Origin: Streptomyces sp. SolWspMP-5a-2
Lineage (GTDB): Bacteria > Actinomycetota > Actinomycetes > Streptomycetales > Streptomycetaceae
Direction of reading: 5' to 3'
DNA: 64,000 nucleotides
NCBI RefSeq assembly: GCF_900091845.1
Contig: NZ_FMCI01000147.1
Location: 1-64,000 of the forward strand
Every line of letters begins with the position of its first letter. Within the stretch, counting starts at the first letter, position 1. The translations under genes and the position numbers were made by a program. Of the stretch, positions 18,459 to 27,245 are shown piece by piece. The notes beneath the pieces are model-generated. The model had not been told where the DNA came from. It ran no database searches and saw nothing but the letters and a program-made list of their open reading frames with translations.

Positions 18459-19415
18459 TCAGCCGCCGGTCAGGCCGTCGGCGATGGCGCCGGTGTTGGC
18501 GCGCATCATGTCCAGGTAGGTGGGGGCTCCCCCGCCGCTGCCGGTCAGGGACTCCGAGTAGAGGGCGACGATCCGCACCCGGCCGCCCGTCTCCTGGCGC
18601 AGCACCTCGCTGAGCCGGGTGGGCCGGGAGGAGTCGGCGAACACGGTCCGCACGTGCGCCCGTTCCATGGCGAGCACGAGGGAGCGCAGGTCGGAGGAGC
18701 TGGGCGAGGCCAGGGTGGTGCCGCTGGGGATGACCGCGCCGATGACCCGCAGTCCGAAGCGGTCGGCGAGGTAGCCGAAGACGTGGTGGTTGGTGACCAG
18801 GGAGCGCCGGTCCTCGGGGATCGCCGCGAAGGACTTCTCCATCCAGGCGGTGAGGTCGCGCAGGCGGGCGTCGTAGCGCTCGGCGTTCTTCCGCACGGTC
18901 CGCTCGTCCACGCCGTCGACGTGCTCGACGACCTGGTCGGCGATCAGGCCGACGGCCGTGCGCATCCGGTCGGGGTCGGTCCAGAAGTGCGGGTCGGGCC
19001 GCCCGGCCTCCGCCGCCGGGTCGCCCTCGCCGCCGGTGCCGAAGGTCAGGGGGTCGACGGCCCGGCCGGTCTCGAAGACGGGCACGCCGGACTCGCGGGC
19101 GGCCGTCACGTGCCGCAGCACGTTCTCCTCCAGGCCGAGCCCGTTGTAGACGACCAGGTCGGCGCGTTCCAGTTCGGCCGCCTGGACGGCCGAGACGCCG
19201 AAGGAGTGCGGGTCGGCGTCGGCCTTCATGAGGACGCTCACCTCGGCCTCGTCGCCGACGATCTCGCGGGTGACGTCACCGAGGATGTTGGTGGTCACCA
19301 CGATCCGGGCCGGTGCGTCGCCGCGCGCGCAGCCGGAGACCGTGCCGAGGGAGACGAGGCTGATCACGGTCAGGACCAGCGCGCGTATCCGCGCCGTCCG
19401 CGCCCGCGCGCTCAT
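18459..19415 (-). CDS. aztC: Zinc ABC transporter substrate-binding lipoprotein AztC
   Basis: Cluster A-I (ZnuA/AztC family) metal-binding protein, 318 residues. A lipoprotein signal ends at the lipobox VSGC. Candidate Zn ligands follow family positions: His in ADADPHSFGVSA, His in RPDPHFWTDPDRM, His in VTNHHVFGYLADRFGL and Asp in VFADSSRPTRLSEVL. The loop between the first two ligands is short and not histidine-rich, unlike ZnuA, which fits AztC-type proteins that receive zinc from AztD. Its ATG overlaps the stop of the upstream gene by 4 nt, indicating translational coupling within the operon. Confidence 0.92.
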   Translation of the reverse strand: MSARARTARIRALVLTVISLVSLGTVSGCARGDAPARIVVTTNILGDVTREIVGDEAEVSVLMKADADPHSFGVSAVQAAELERADLVVYNGLGLEENVLRHVTAARESGVPVFETGRAVDPLTFGTGGEGDPAAEAGRPDPHFWTDPDRMRTAVGLIADQVVEHVDGVDERTVRKNAERYDARLRDLTAWMEKSFAAIPEDRRSLVTNHHVFGYLADRFGLRVIGAVIPSGTTLASPSSSDLRSLVLAMERAHVRTVFADSSRPTRLSEVLRQETGGRVRIVALYSESLTGSGGGAPTYLDMMRANTGAIADGLTGG

Positions 19416-20662
19416 CGGCCGGTCTCCACCATCAGGGAGGGCCGCAGATCGAGGTCGAAGGTCCGGGCGACCCGCAGGTCGTCCAGGTAGTCGATCTCGT
19501 GCACGCGTCTGCCCTCGGCGTCGTTGAGGTAGGCGCGGCTGCGGTCGATCTCGATGACGGGGGCCGCCCCGCCCGGTCCGCCGGGCTCCTTCACCAGCCG
19601 TGCGGTGACGGCGAGTTCACGGCCGTCGGCGCTGTCGTAGGAGTGCAGGGCGCCGTCCGACTCCAGGACGAGCAGCGGGGAGCCCTCGCCCGCGGTGTTG
19701 ACGGCGACGACGGGCCCGGTCGGTATCCGCTTCCAGGTGCGGGCGGTGACGTCGAGGGTCCAGACGGCGTCCTTCCCGGCGGGGGCGGTGAGGGTGGTGC
19801 TGCCGGGCCGGTGGCGGAACGCGGCGGCCCGCTGCGCGCGGGGCACGTCCCGCCCGTAGGGGATGCGCTCGGCGGTGAACCGGCCGTCGTCCTCCCGGAC
19901 GAGGAGCGCGCCGTCGGCGCATCCGAGCACGACGCCCCGCCGGGTGACCGCCTCGCCCCTCGGGTCCTCGCAGACGGCGCCGGGTGACGCGACGGGCCTG
20001 CCCGCGCGGTCGAGCACGACGACCGCCGGACGGTCCGTGTCCCCGCCCGGGTCCGCCTCGACGGCGACGAGGTGTTCCGCGTAGGGCACCACGGCCCCGG
20101 CGTAGGTGCCGGTGAGCGCGGTGGGGGTGCCGGTGCGGCCCGCGTCGAGGTCGGCCCTGCGCAGGACGCGCGCCCTGCCGTCCGCCCCGGTCACGACGGT
20201 CACGCCCGCGTCGCCGTGCACCCGGGCGCCGGTGCCGCCCGCGAGGTCGCCGACCGTGCGGGTCTTCGTCCGGTAGTAGTGGACGTGGTCGCCGTGGTCG
20301 ACCGTCCAGGCGCCGGTGTCGACGACCCTGGTCCCGGTGCTACCGGGCAGGTAGCCGAACCGGCCGTCGGTGGCGATGCCGTCGATGCCCCCGGCCTTCC
20401 CTGAGGCGACGACCTTCCCGGTGATCAGGTCGAGGACCCGGGTGGCGCCGCTGCCGGCGTCGCCGAGCAGCAGCCGGGACTGCTGCTCGGGAGCCTCCTC
20501 GGCGCCTTCGACATAGCCGTGCGGGACGGGCGAGGAGGAGGCCGGGGCCGCGGACGGGGTGTCGTCCGGGCCCGCGCAGCCGGTGTTCAGCAGGACGGCG
20601 GTCAGCAGGACCGGCGTCCAGACGAGGACGGTGGGTCGGACGGGCACGGGATTTCGCCTCAT
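19412..20662 (-). CDS. Second AztD-like zinc chaperone lipoprotein
   Basis: A 416-residue lipoprotein (signal ending LLNTGC) with the same propeller-like architecture as the aztD product at 17176 and the shared two-cysteine segment (VCEDPRGEAV, VLGCADGALLV). It carries a histidine-rich motif DHGDHVHYY (about residue 120-128), typical of a zinc-binding site and absent from the other paralogue. It lies between the permease and the binding protein with 4-nt overlaps on both sides, so it is part of the transporter operon. Which paralogue loads AztC cannot be decided from sequence. Confidence 0.8.
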   Translation of the reverse strand: MRRNPVPVRPTVLVWTPVLLTAVLLNTGCAGPDDTPSAAPASSSPVPHGYVEGAEEAPEQQSRLLLGDAGSGATRVLDLITGKVVASGKAGGIDGIATDGRFGYLPGSTGTRVVDTGAWTVDHGDHVHYYRTKTRTVGDLAGGTGARVHGDAGVTVVTGADGRARVLRRADLDAGRTGTPTALTGTYAGAVVPYAEHLVAVEADPGGDTDRPAVVVLDRAGRPVASPGAVCEDPRGEAVTRRGVVLGCADGALLVREDDGRFTAERIPYGRDVPRAQRAAAFRHRPGSTTLTAPAGKDAVWTLDVTARTWKRIPTGPVVAVNTAGEGSPLLVLESDGALHSYDSADGRELAVTARLVKEPGGPGGAAPVIEIDRSRAYLNDAEGRRVHEIDYLDDLRVARTFDLDLRPSLMVETGR

Positions 20663-21531
20663 CGGGTCTCGATCGGTCGGAGGGCGGGCTCGGGGACGTC
20701 GGCACGGCCGGAACGGCGCCGGTGGCGGACGGCCGAGGCCAGGTGGGAGAGGAAGAAGAAGCAGACCGCGAGGGCGGCGACGGTCGCCCCGGCCGCGGTG
20801 CCCAGGTGCCAGGACAGCAGCAGCCCGCCGAACACGGCGCCCGCGCCGAGCAGCGCGGCGAGGGCCATCACCCCGCGCACCCCACGCGCCCAGGGCAGGG
20901 CGGCGGCGGGCGGTGCGATGAGCAGGCCGAGGACCAGCAGGGTCCCCACGATGTGGAAGGACGCGACGATGGCGAGCGCCAGCAGCCCGAGCAGCACCGC
21001 GTGGGCCAGGCGCGGGCGCAGTCCGAGCGTGCGGGCCTTGCGGGGGTCGAACGCCAGGGCGAGGAAGGCCCGGTGGCCGAGGAGCGACACCAGGAGCGCC
21101 AGCAGCAGCGCCGCGCCGAGCAGCACCAGGTCGTCCTCACGGACGGCGAGGACGTCGCCGAAGAGGAAGCCGGTCAGGTCGACGGCGAAGGACTGCGACC
21201 GCGAGACGATGATCACGCCGAGCGACAGCATGCCGACGAAGAGCAGACCGATGCCGGTGTCCCGGGAGAGCCGCGGGGCGCGGCCGAGGGCGGTGACGCC
21301 CGCCGTCATGACCGCCGCGCTCACCAGGGCCCCGACCAGCAGGTTCCCGCCGAGCAGCGCCGCCACCGCGACCCCGGGCAGCAGCCCGTGGGACATGGCG
21401 TCGCCGAGGAAAGCCATCCCCCTGAGCACCACCCAGGTGCCCGCCAGGGCACAGATCGCAGACACCAGAAACCCGCCCCACAAGGCCCTTTGCACAAAGG
21501 TCACCTCAAAGGGGTCCGTCAACCACTCCAT
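20659..21531 (-). CDS. aztB: Zinc ABC transporter permease AztB
   Basis: ABC-3 family permease, 290 residues with about eight transmembrane helices, forming the membrane channel of the AztABC zinc importer. Typical features are the N-terminal FVQRALWGGFLVSAICALAGTWVVLRGMAFLGDAMSHG block, the FLFGDVLAV loop and the SFHIVGTLLVLGLLIAPPA segment. The C-terminus is a basic cytoplasmic tail. It is the first gene of the minus-strand operon and divergent from aztA, 14-23 bp away. TAGGGT on the minus strand lies 6 nt before its ATG, so the mRNA is probably leaderless. Confidence 0.93.
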   Translation of the reverse strand: MEWLTDPFEVTFVQRALWGGFLVSAICALAGTWVVLRGMAFLGDAMSHGLLPGVAVAALLGGNLLVGALVSAAVMTAGVTALGRAPRLSRDTGIGLLFVGMLSLGVIIVSRSQSFAVDLTGFLFGDVLAVREDDLVLLGAALLLALLVSLLGHRAFLALAFDPRKARTLGLRPRLAHAVLLGLLALAIVASFHIVGTLLVLGLLIAPPAAALPWARGVRGVMALAALLGAGAVFGGLLLSWHLGTAAGATVAALAVCFFFLSHLASAVRHRRRSGRADVPEPALRPIETR

Positions 21532-21537
21532 ACGCTG

Positions 21538-21561
21538 ACCCTACAATGACAATCATGTTCA
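21538..21561. promoter_or_regulatory. Zur-box-like operator between divergent leaderless aztA and aztB promoters
   Basis: TGACAATCATGTTCA (21547-21561) matches the Streptomyces Zur operator pattern TGAAAATGATTTTCA at about 12 of 15 positions and is dyad symmetric (TGAxxATnATxxTCA). On the plus strand TACAAT (21542-21547), a near-perfect -10 box, abuts it, and ATG 21555 lies 7 nt downstream. On the minus strand TAGGGT (21543-21538) lies 6 nt before the aztB ATG. Zinc-loaded Zur bound here would block both promoters. Confidence 0.75.
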
Positions 21562-22274
21562 ACAAACACCCCGTCGGTCCGTCCGACGGCGACGACGACG
21601 GCGTCCGCGTCCGGTTCACCGGCCTGGAGGCGGGCTACTCCGGAACCCCGGTCCTGCGTCAACTCACCGCTGACATACCGGCGTTGACGATGACTGCGCT
21701 CGTCGGACCGAACGGCAGCGGCAAGTCCACGCTGCTCGGCGTGCTCGCCGGTGTGATCACGGCCACGGCGGGACAGCTCCGGCACATCGGCGGCCGCCCC
21801 CCGGCGTTCGTGCCGCAGCGCACGACCGTCGGCGACGAACTCCCGCTGACGGTGCGGCAGACCGTCGAGATGGGACGGTGGCAGGAGCGGGGCCCGTGGC
21901 GGCGGCTGACCCGGCACGACCGGAACGTGGTGGACGCGGCCATGGAACGGCTGGCCGTGTCCGACCTGGCCGGGCGGCAACTGGGCGAGCTGTCGGGCGG
22001 GCAACGTCAACGCGCCCTGATGGCACAGGGGATCGCCCAGGGTTCGGACCTGCTGCTCCTGGACGAGCCGACGACAGGGCTCGACCCGGAGGCCAGGGCG
22101 GGCATCGCGGCCCTGCTCACCGAACTGGTCGCCGACGGCACGACCGTCGTGCAGGCCACCCACGACCTGGAGGCGGCCCGCGCGGCACACACCTGCCTGC
22201 TCCTGCGCGAGGGCCGCCTCACCGCCCGCGGCACACCGGACGAGGTGCTCGACGCGGGTGGGGTTCCTTGGTGA
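21555..22274 (+). CDS. aztA: Zinc ABC transporter ATP-binding protein AztA
   Basis: A 239-residue ABC ATPase that powers the AztB permease. Walker A GPNGSGKST is at about 51, the ABC signature LSGGQRQR at about 143, Walker B LLLLDEPTTG at about 165, and the H-loop in VVQATHDLEA. ATG 21546 (three residues earlier) is possible, but the -10 box TACAAT would overlap that codon, so I prefer ATG 21555 as a leaderless start. The gene is transcribed away from the rest of the transporter, with a shared Zur-like operator at its start. Confidence 0.92.
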   Translation: MFNKHPVGPSDGDDDGVRVRFTGLEAGYSGTPVLRQLTADIPALTMTALVGPNGSGKSTLLGVLAGVITATAGQLRHIGGRPPAFVPQRTTVGDELPLTVRQTVEMGRWQERGPWRRLTRHDRNVVDAAMERLAVSDLAGRQLGELSGGQRQRALMAQGIAQGSDLLLLDEPTTGLDPEARAGIAALLTELVADGTTVVQATHDLEAARAAHTCLLLREGRLTARGTPDEVLDAGGVPW

Positions 22275-22621
22275 GAGGGGGTGCAGCGGCCGGGGTGGGT
22301 GAGTGGGCCCATGGCCGGGCGGGGCCCGGGGTGCGGGAGGGGCCCGGGGTGCGGGAGGGGCCCGGGGTGCGGGAGGGGCGGAGTAGGTGAGCGAGAAGTG
22401 GCCGGGCCGGGAGCCCGGGATACGGGAGGGGCGGAGTAGATGAGCGAGACGTGGCCGGGCGGGGGCCCGGGGGTCGGCGGGCCGAGGCGGGTGGACGGCG
22501 GGTGGCTGCTCGACGGGGGCTGTCGGAGGGCGAGCGGTAGCGGACACAACCTGTCCTCCACCCCGTCGAGACTCCTTCTGTCAGCGGCCGCAGGGGCCGC
22601 TCGCCTGCAAGGGGTCTTCGC
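22275..22621. repeat. Intergenic direct repeats (18 bp x3 and ~53 bp x2)
   Basis: This 347-bp gap after aztA has no gene. GGGGCCCGGGGTGCGGGA occurs three times in exact tandem (22321-22374). It runs into two copies of a longer unit of about 53 bp starting GGGAGGGGCGGAGTAG (about 22370-22422 and 22423-22472), which differ at only a few positions. The repeats are extremely GC-rich and contain the self-complementary GGGCCC. They may come from replication slippage, and a transcription-termination role for aztA is possible. Confidence 0.75.
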
Positions 22622-23038
22622 GTGTTCTCCGTCCTCGCCGACATCAACTGGGCCGCCCTCGCGATCGCGGCGGTCGCGTCGTTCCTGATCGCCGGAGTGT
22701 GGTTCGCCGTCGTGATCGCCAAGCCGTACGCCGTCGCCCTCGGGCGGGAGGGCGCGCAGCCGCCCGCGCCGACGCCCGTCACGGTGGCCGGACCGCTGCT
22801 GTGCACCCTGGTGACCGTGCTGACCAGCGCCGTTCTCATCGAGGCGCTCGACATCACCGGCATCGGCGACGCCGTCGTCTTCGGGCTCCTCGTCGGGGTC
22901 GGCTACCTGGGCGCGATGACGTTCCAGATCGCCATCAACCCGAACTTCCCGCGCCCGCTCTACTACGGCGTCCTCAACGCGCCGTACTTCGTGACGACCA
23001 GCGTGCTCGGCTCCGTCGTGCTGGTCGCGATGCGGTAG
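22622..23038 (+). CDS. DUF1761 family small membrane protein
   Basis: A 138-residue protein with four hydrophobic helices, matching DUF1761: an N-terminal NWAALAIAAVASFLIAGVWF segment, a central LVTVLTSAVLIEAL helix and a conserved FGLLVGVGYLGAMTF...NFPRPLYYGVLNAPYFV end. No function is known for the family. It starts at GTG 22622 with AAGGGG upstream. The next gene begins 58 bp later on the same strand, so the two may be co-transcribed. Confidence 0.82.
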   Translation: MFSVLADINWAALAIAAVASFLIAGVWFAVVIAKPYAVALGREGAQPPAPTPVTVAGPLLCTLVTVLTSAVLIEALDITGIGDAVVFGLLVGVGYLGAMTFQIAINPNFPRPLYYGVLNAPYFVTTSVLGSVVLVAMR

Positions 23039-23096
23039 CCGCGGACCGGCCGCGACGGCTGATTCGGAAACGGCCGACGGGGGAACTCGGCCGGGC

Positions 23097-23564
23097 ATGA
23101 TCGAGAGCATCGTGCGTGGTGGCATGGCCGGCGCGGCCGGCACGACCGTACTGAACGCGGTGACCTACGCCGACATGGCCTGGCGGGGAAGACCCTCGAG
23201 CGAGGCCCCGGCACAGGTCGTGGAGCGGATCGCCCAGGACATCGGGTACCCGGTGCCCGACCCGAAGGGCGACCTGGACAACCGGCTCTCCGGGCTGGGC
23301 GCCCTGTCGGGCATCGTCGTCGGCTGCGGCACCGGGGCGGCCGTCTCGGCGCTGCGCCGGGCCGGGGTGCGGATGCCGTGGTGGCTGGGCGGCCTGGCCA
23401 CCGGGCTCCTCGCGATGACCGCGACCGACCTGCCGATGGCCCGGCTCGGGGTGAGCGACCCGACCACCTGGTCGCCGAAGGACTGGACGTCGGACGTGGT
23501 GCCGCACCTGCTGTACGGGCTGGTGACGTACGGCATCGTCACGGCGGCGGAGCGCGAGGACTGA
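23097..23564 (+). CDS. Small membrane protein of unknown function
   Basis: A 155-residue protein beginning MIESIVRGGMAGAAGTTVLNAVTYADMAWRG, with hydrophobic segments at about 8-25, 66-85, 96-112 and 138-150. Glycine-rich membrane segments resemble those of small actinobacterial envelope proteins. I do not recognise a characterised family. It lies downstream of the DUF1761 gene in the same orientation and may share its transcript. No terminator with a clear stem is seen before the metE riboswitch. Confidence 0.72.
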   Translation: MIESIVRGGMAGAAGTTVLNAVTYADMAWRGRPSSEAPAQVVERIAQDIGYPVPDPKGDLDNRLSGLGALSGIVVGCGTGAAVSALRRAGVRMPWWLGGLATGLLAMTATDLPMARLGVSDPTTWSPKDWTSDVVPHLLYGLVTYGIVTAAERED

Positions 23565-23742
23565 CGCGCGTCGGCGGAACCTCGGAGGGCCGCACCGGTG
23601 TGACGCCGGGCTGACCTGGGCCGATGTCGGTCAGGCGGGCCCGCTGCTTCCCGGCCGTCCCGGGGCCCATGCCCCCTCCCGGCGTGGGTCTCCTCACCAT
23701 CCGCATCGTGGACGGCACGCACCGCGCGCGTCGGCGGGCGTC

Positions 23743-23748
23743 TAGGCT
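23743..23748 (+). promoter_or_regulatory. -10 box for the metE riboswitch transcript
   Basis: TAGGCT lies about 40 nt before the conserved core of the cobalamin riboswitch, a spacing that fits transcription starting near 23755. The -35 region is not well conserved. Confidence 0.4.
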
Positions 23749-23781
23749 GGTCCGCGCAGCTGGTTCGCCCCGTCCGCCAGG

Positions 23782-23950
23782 CGGGATGCGTCGCAAGAGG
23801 GAACCCGGTGGGAATCCGGGACTGCCCCGCAGCGGTGAGCGGGAACGACCGCCGTCATACGCACTGGGCCCGGCCGGGTCTGGGAAGCGACGGCCAGTAG
23901 GTGCCCTCCTCCGGGAGGACGTGCCCGCGAGTCCGAAGACCTGCCACTGC
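23782..23950 (+). ncRNA. Cobalamin (B12) riboswitch upstream of metE
   Basis: The conserved core is clear: GAGGGAACCCGGTGGGAATCC, GGGACTGCCCCGCAGCGGTGAG, then GGGAAGCGACGGCCAGTAGG and the B12 box GTCCGAAGACCTGCCACTG. In Streptomyces such elements switch off the B12-independent methionine synthase when cobalamin is present, leaving MetH to do the job. The expression platform between 23950 and the RBS at 24114 is about 165 nt long. Confidence 0.93.
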
Positions 23951-24126
23951 CCGTGCGCGACGACTCGCGCGCGGACATTCCGGTGACCTCGTGGGCGGGT
24001 CGGCGAGCAGGACCGAACGGACGACAGCGCTGTGCCGCGCGACGTCGGGGCCGTCCGGTCGGCCACCCTTCGCGTCCGCGATCCCTCACCGGGATCTCAG
24101 GGATTCGTCTCGCGAAGGAGATCTCC

Positions 24127-26442
24127 GTGACCACCAAGCCCGCAGCCGCGGCAGCACGGGCCACCGTGTACGGCTACCCCCGTCAGGGGCAGGACCGGCA
24201 GCTCAAGAAGGCCGTCGAGGGGTACTGGAAGGGCCGCGTCGACGCCGACGCCCTCCGGACCACCGCCGCCGACCTGCGCCGTACGAACTGGAACCAGCTG
24301 GCCGAGGCCGGCGTCGACGAGGTGCCCACGGGCGACTTCTCGTACTACGACCACGTCCTGGACACCACCGTCATGGTCGGCGCGATCCCCGAACGGCACC
24401 GGGACGCCGTCGCCGCCGATCCGCTGGACGGCTACTTCGCGATGGCGCGCGGCACCCAGGAGGTCGCGCCGCTGGAGATGACCAAGTGGTTCGACACCAA
24501 CTACCACTACCTGGTGCCGGAGTTGGGCCCCGAGACGGAGTTCGCCGCCGACCCGGCGAAGCAGGTGGCCGAGTTGAAGGAGGCGCTGGCGCTGGGTCTG
24601 ACGGCCCGTCCGGTGCTGGTCGGCCCCGTCACCTACCTGCTGCTGGCCAAGCCCGCGCCCGGGGTGGCCGCCGACTTCGAGCCGCTCACCCTGCTCGACC
24701 GGCTGCTGCCGGTGTACGCCCAGGTCCTCGCCGAGCTGCGGGCTGCGGGCGCCGAGTGGGTGCAGCTCGACGAGCCCGCCCTGGTCCAGGACCGCACCCC
24801 GGCCGAGCTGAACGCCGCCACGCGCGCCTACCGTGACCTCGGCGGCCTCACCGACCGGCCGAAGCTGCTGGTGGCGTCGTACTTCGACCGGCTCGGCGAC
24901 GCGCTGCCCGTCCTCGCCAAGGCGCCCGTCGAGGGGCTCGCGCTGGACTTCACGGAGGCCGCCGCGGCCAACCTGGACGCGCTCGCCGCCGTCGGCGGAC
25001 TGCCCGGCAAGCGGCTGGTCGCCGGTGTCGTCAACGGCCGCAACATCTGGGTCAACGACCTCGGCGCGTCCCTGTCCACCCTCGGCACGCTGCTGGGTCT
25101 GGCGGACCGGGTCGACGTCGCCGCGTCCTGCTCGCTGCTGCACGTGCCGCTGGACGCCGCGGTGGAGCGGGACATCGAGCCGCAGATCCTGCGCTGGCTG
25201 GCCTTCGCCCGGCAGAAGACCGCCGAGATCGTCACCCTCGCGAAGGGGCTGCGGCACGGCACGGACGCCGTCTCCGCCGAACTCGCCGCGAACCGGGCGG
25301 ACCTGGCGTCCCGCGCGTCGTCGCCGATCACGCGGGACCCGGCGGTGCGGGCGCGGGCCGCGGCCGTCACCGACAGCGACGCGCGCCGCTCGCAGCCCTA
25401 CGCCGAGCGGACGGCCGCGCAGCGCGCCCACCTCGGGCTGCCGCTGCTGCCGACGACGACCATCGGATCGTTCCCGCAGACCGGTGAACTGCGCACCGCG
25501 CGGGCCGCGTTGCGCGCGGGCCGGATCGACACGGCGGGGTACGAGGAGCGGATCAGGGCGGAGATCCAGGAGGTCGTCTCCTTCCAGGAGAAGACCGGCA
25601 TCGACGTCCTGGTGCACGGCGAGCCCGAACGCAACGACATGGTCCAGTACTTCGCGGAGCAGCTCACCGGCTACCTCGCCACCCGGCACGGCTGGGTGCA
25701 GTCCTACGGCACGCGCTACGTGCGCCCGCCGGTGCTGGCCGGGGACATCTCGCGTCCCGAGCCGATGACGGTGCGGTGGACGACGTACGCCCAGTCCCTG
25801 ACGGACCGTCCGGTCAAGGGCATGCTGACCGGGCCGGTGACGATGCTGGCCTGGTCGTTCGTCCGCGACGACCAGCCGCTGGGCGAGACGGCCCGCCAGG
25901 TCGCCCTCGCCCTGCGCGACGAGGTGAACGACCTGGAGGCGGCGGGCACGTCGGTCATCCAGGTCGACGAACCGGCGCTGCGCGAGACGCTGCCGCTGCG
26001 CGAGGCCGACCGGGCCGGGTACCTGGCGTGGGCGACGGAGGCGTTCCGGCTGACCACCGCGGGGGTGCGTCCGGACACGCAGATCCACACGCACATGTGC
26101 TACGCGGAGTTCGGGGACATCGTCCAGGCGATCGACGACCTGGACGCGGACGTCATCAGCCTGGAGGCGGCCCGCTCGCACATGCAGGTGGCCCGCGAAC
26201 TGGCGGCGCACGGCTATCCGCGTGAGGCGGGACCGGGCGTGTACGACATCCACTCCCCCCGGGTGCCGAGCACCCAGGAGGCGGCCCAGCTCCTGCGCAC
26301 GGGCCTGGAGGCGATCCCCGCGGAACGCCTCTGGGTGAACCCGGACTGCGGCCTGAAGACCCGCGGCTGGCCGGAGACGAGGGCGTCCCTGGAGAACCTG
26401 GTCACGGCGGCGAGGACGGTACGGGCGGAACTCCCGTCGTAG
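24127..26442 (+). CDS. metE: Cobalamin-independent methionine synthase
   Basis: 5-Methyltetrahydropteroyltriglutamate-homocysteine methyltransferase; transfers the methyl group directly to homocysteine in the last step of methionine synthesis. The 771-residue length is normal. It has the N-terminal MetE domain (about 15-330, with [12 protein letters not shown]) and the catalytic C-terminal barrel (about 440-765). Zinc ligands are His and Cys in HTHMCYAEF, the following Glu, and Cys in [11 protein letters not shown]. The start is GTG 24127, preceded by GAAGGAG; upstream in-frame codons lie inside the riboswitch leader. Regulation is through the B12 riboswitch. Confidence 0.96.
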   Translation: MTTKPAAAAARATVYGYPRQGQDRQLKKAVEGYWKGRVDADALRTTAADLRRTNWNQLAEAGVDEVPTGDFSYYDHVLDTTVMVGAIPERHRDAVAADPLDGYFAMARGTQEVAPLEMTKWFDTNYHYLVPELGPETEFAADPAKQVAELKEALALGLTARPVLVGPVTYLLLAKPAPGVAADFEPLTLLDRLLPVYAQVLAELRAAGAEWVQLDEPALVQDRTPAELNAATRAYRDLGGLTDRPKLLVASYFDRLGDALPVLAKAPVEGLALDFTEAAAANLDALAAVGGLPGKRLVAGVVNGRNIWVNDLGASLSTLGTLLGLADRVDVAASCSLLHVPLDAAVERDIEPQILRWLAFARQKTAEIVTLAKGLRHGTDAVSAELAANRADLASRASSPITRDPAVRARAAAVTDSDARRSQPYAERTAAQRAHLGLPLLPTTTIGSFPQTGELRTARAALRAGRIDTAGYEERIRAEIQEVVSFQEKTGIDVLVHGEPERNDMVQYFAEQLTGYLATRHGWVQSYGTRYVRPPVLAGDISRPEPMTVRWTTYAQSLTDRPVKGMLTGPVTMLAWSFVRDDQPLGETARQVALALRDEVNDLEAAGTSVIQVDEPALRETLPLREADRAGYLAWATEAFRLTTAGVRPDTQIHTHMCYAEFGDIVQAIDDLDADVISLEAARSHMQVARELAAHGYPREAGPGVYDIHSPRVPSTQEAAQLLRTGLEAIPAERLWVNPDCGLKTRGWPETRASLENLVTAARTVRAELPS

Positions 26443-26454
26443 CCCGGCAGCACC

Positions 26455-26494
26455 GGGGGCGGGCCCGGAGCCTCACCGCTCCGGCCCCGCCCCC
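26455..26494 (+). terminator. metE terminator hairpin
   Basis: GGGGGCGGGCCCGGAGC and GCTCCGGCCCCGCCCCC form a 17-bp stem with one mismatch around a 6-nt loop, 13 nt after the metE stop codon. Confidence 0.8.
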
Positions 26495-26511
26495 GGGCCG
26501 TCGTTCCCGGA

Positions 26512-26742
26512 CTACCGGCGCACGAGGCGGGGTGCGCGGTGGAACCGCTGGAGGCCAACCCCCTGGCCCTCCAGCCAGCCGACGAAAGGCGCGACCTCCG
26601 ACAGCGCGGATCCGATCGCCTGCAGCCCCAGGGCGAAGTGTTCAGCCAAGGCGGAGAGCATGGGAAGCAGCTCACCCCACGTGATGGTCTCGTACTCCGG
26701 CCCGGGAACCCACGTGGTCCGCGACACGCACTGAACTCTCAC
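26512..26742 (-). CDS. Small hypothetical protein at the edge of the mobile region
   Basis: A 76-residue reading frame from GTG 26742, with a balanced composition (MRVQCVSRTTWVPGPEYETITWGELLPMLSALAEHF in two parts) unlike the arginine-rich products of shadow frames. A mid-region hydrophobic helix (LAEHFALGLQAIGSALSEVAPFVGWL) is likely amphipathic. There is no recognisable family. It sits between the metE terminator and integrase debris, so it may be a small cargo gene left by an integrative element. No strong ribosome-binding site is visible. Confidence 0.45.
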   Translation of the reverse strand: MRVQCVSRTTWVPGPEYETITWGELLPMLSALAEHFALGLQAIGSALSEVAPFVGWLEGQGVGLQRFHRAPRLVRR

Positions 26743-26750
26743 GAGATCCC

Positions 26751-26902
26751 CTAGCGTTCGATCCCACCGACCTCACACGTCCTTCCCGCCACCTCCTCGA
26801 AGGCGCCGGATTTCGAGTGATCCGCTTCCATGCCCTCCGGCACTCGACCGCCACCCTCCTCCTGGAGCGAGGCATCGACCTCGTCGTGATCAAGACCTCG
26901 TC
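26751..26902 (+). pseudogene. C-terminal fragment of a tyrosine integrase
   Basis: In one frame it encodes FDPTDLTRPSRHLLEGAGF followed by the integrase box-II core RFHALRHSTATLLLERGID and LVVIK. The equivalent part of the integrase at 28366-29378 reads LRRIRFHGLRHLTATLLLEQ, so the two are related but clearly diverged. The homology stops abruptly after LVVIK at about 26902, where IS5-like sequence begins. The N-terminal three-quarters and the catalytic tyrosine are missing. Confidence 0.8.
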
Positions 26903-27245
26903 CACGTACCGCCAGGCGGTGGCCTGCGATATCCCGAAACCGGCTCCGAGCTGCGCGAACGTCTCGTTCTTACGCAGATGGACCAGCGCCAGCAGTGCCT
27001 GCTTAAAGCAGCCGAGCTTGCGCCAGCGGGTGTTAAGGGTCCGGCGTTGCTCCTACAGCAGCCAGGCGACATGCTCAACAAGCTCATGCGGGACGTCGAG
27101 CGTGGCAGGATACAGAACCAACAGGACCCCTTCGGTCGCCGGTGTGATGAGTGGAATCACCACGCCAACGACGAGGGGCCCTGCCTAGTCACCACCACCG
27201 CCGACCAGCCCATTTCACCCTCCAGCACAGGATGAAAGAGGCTCA
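26903..27245 (-). mobile_element. Truncated IS5-like element with disrupted transposase
   Basis: On the minus strand a TTG start at 27121 opens a transposase N-terminus (LVLYPATLDVPHELVEHVAWLL), interrupted by an amber TAG at 27055-27053. It continues as EQRRTLNTRWRKLGCFKQAL and an HTH region (FAQLGAGFGISQATAWRYVDE) until it breaks off at 26903 against the integrase fragment. It is homologous to the N-terminus of the second transposase at 28234. The outer end at 27245 (GGCTCACTG) matches the terminal repeat of that element. The catalytic DDE part is absent, so it is inactive. Confidence 0.75.

Noticed and set aside
26817-27188. 123-codon plus-strand open frame in the mobile region
   Set aside because: Its first part is the integrase fragment, but after 26902 it is antisense to the IS5-like transposase, so it is a chimera of debris.
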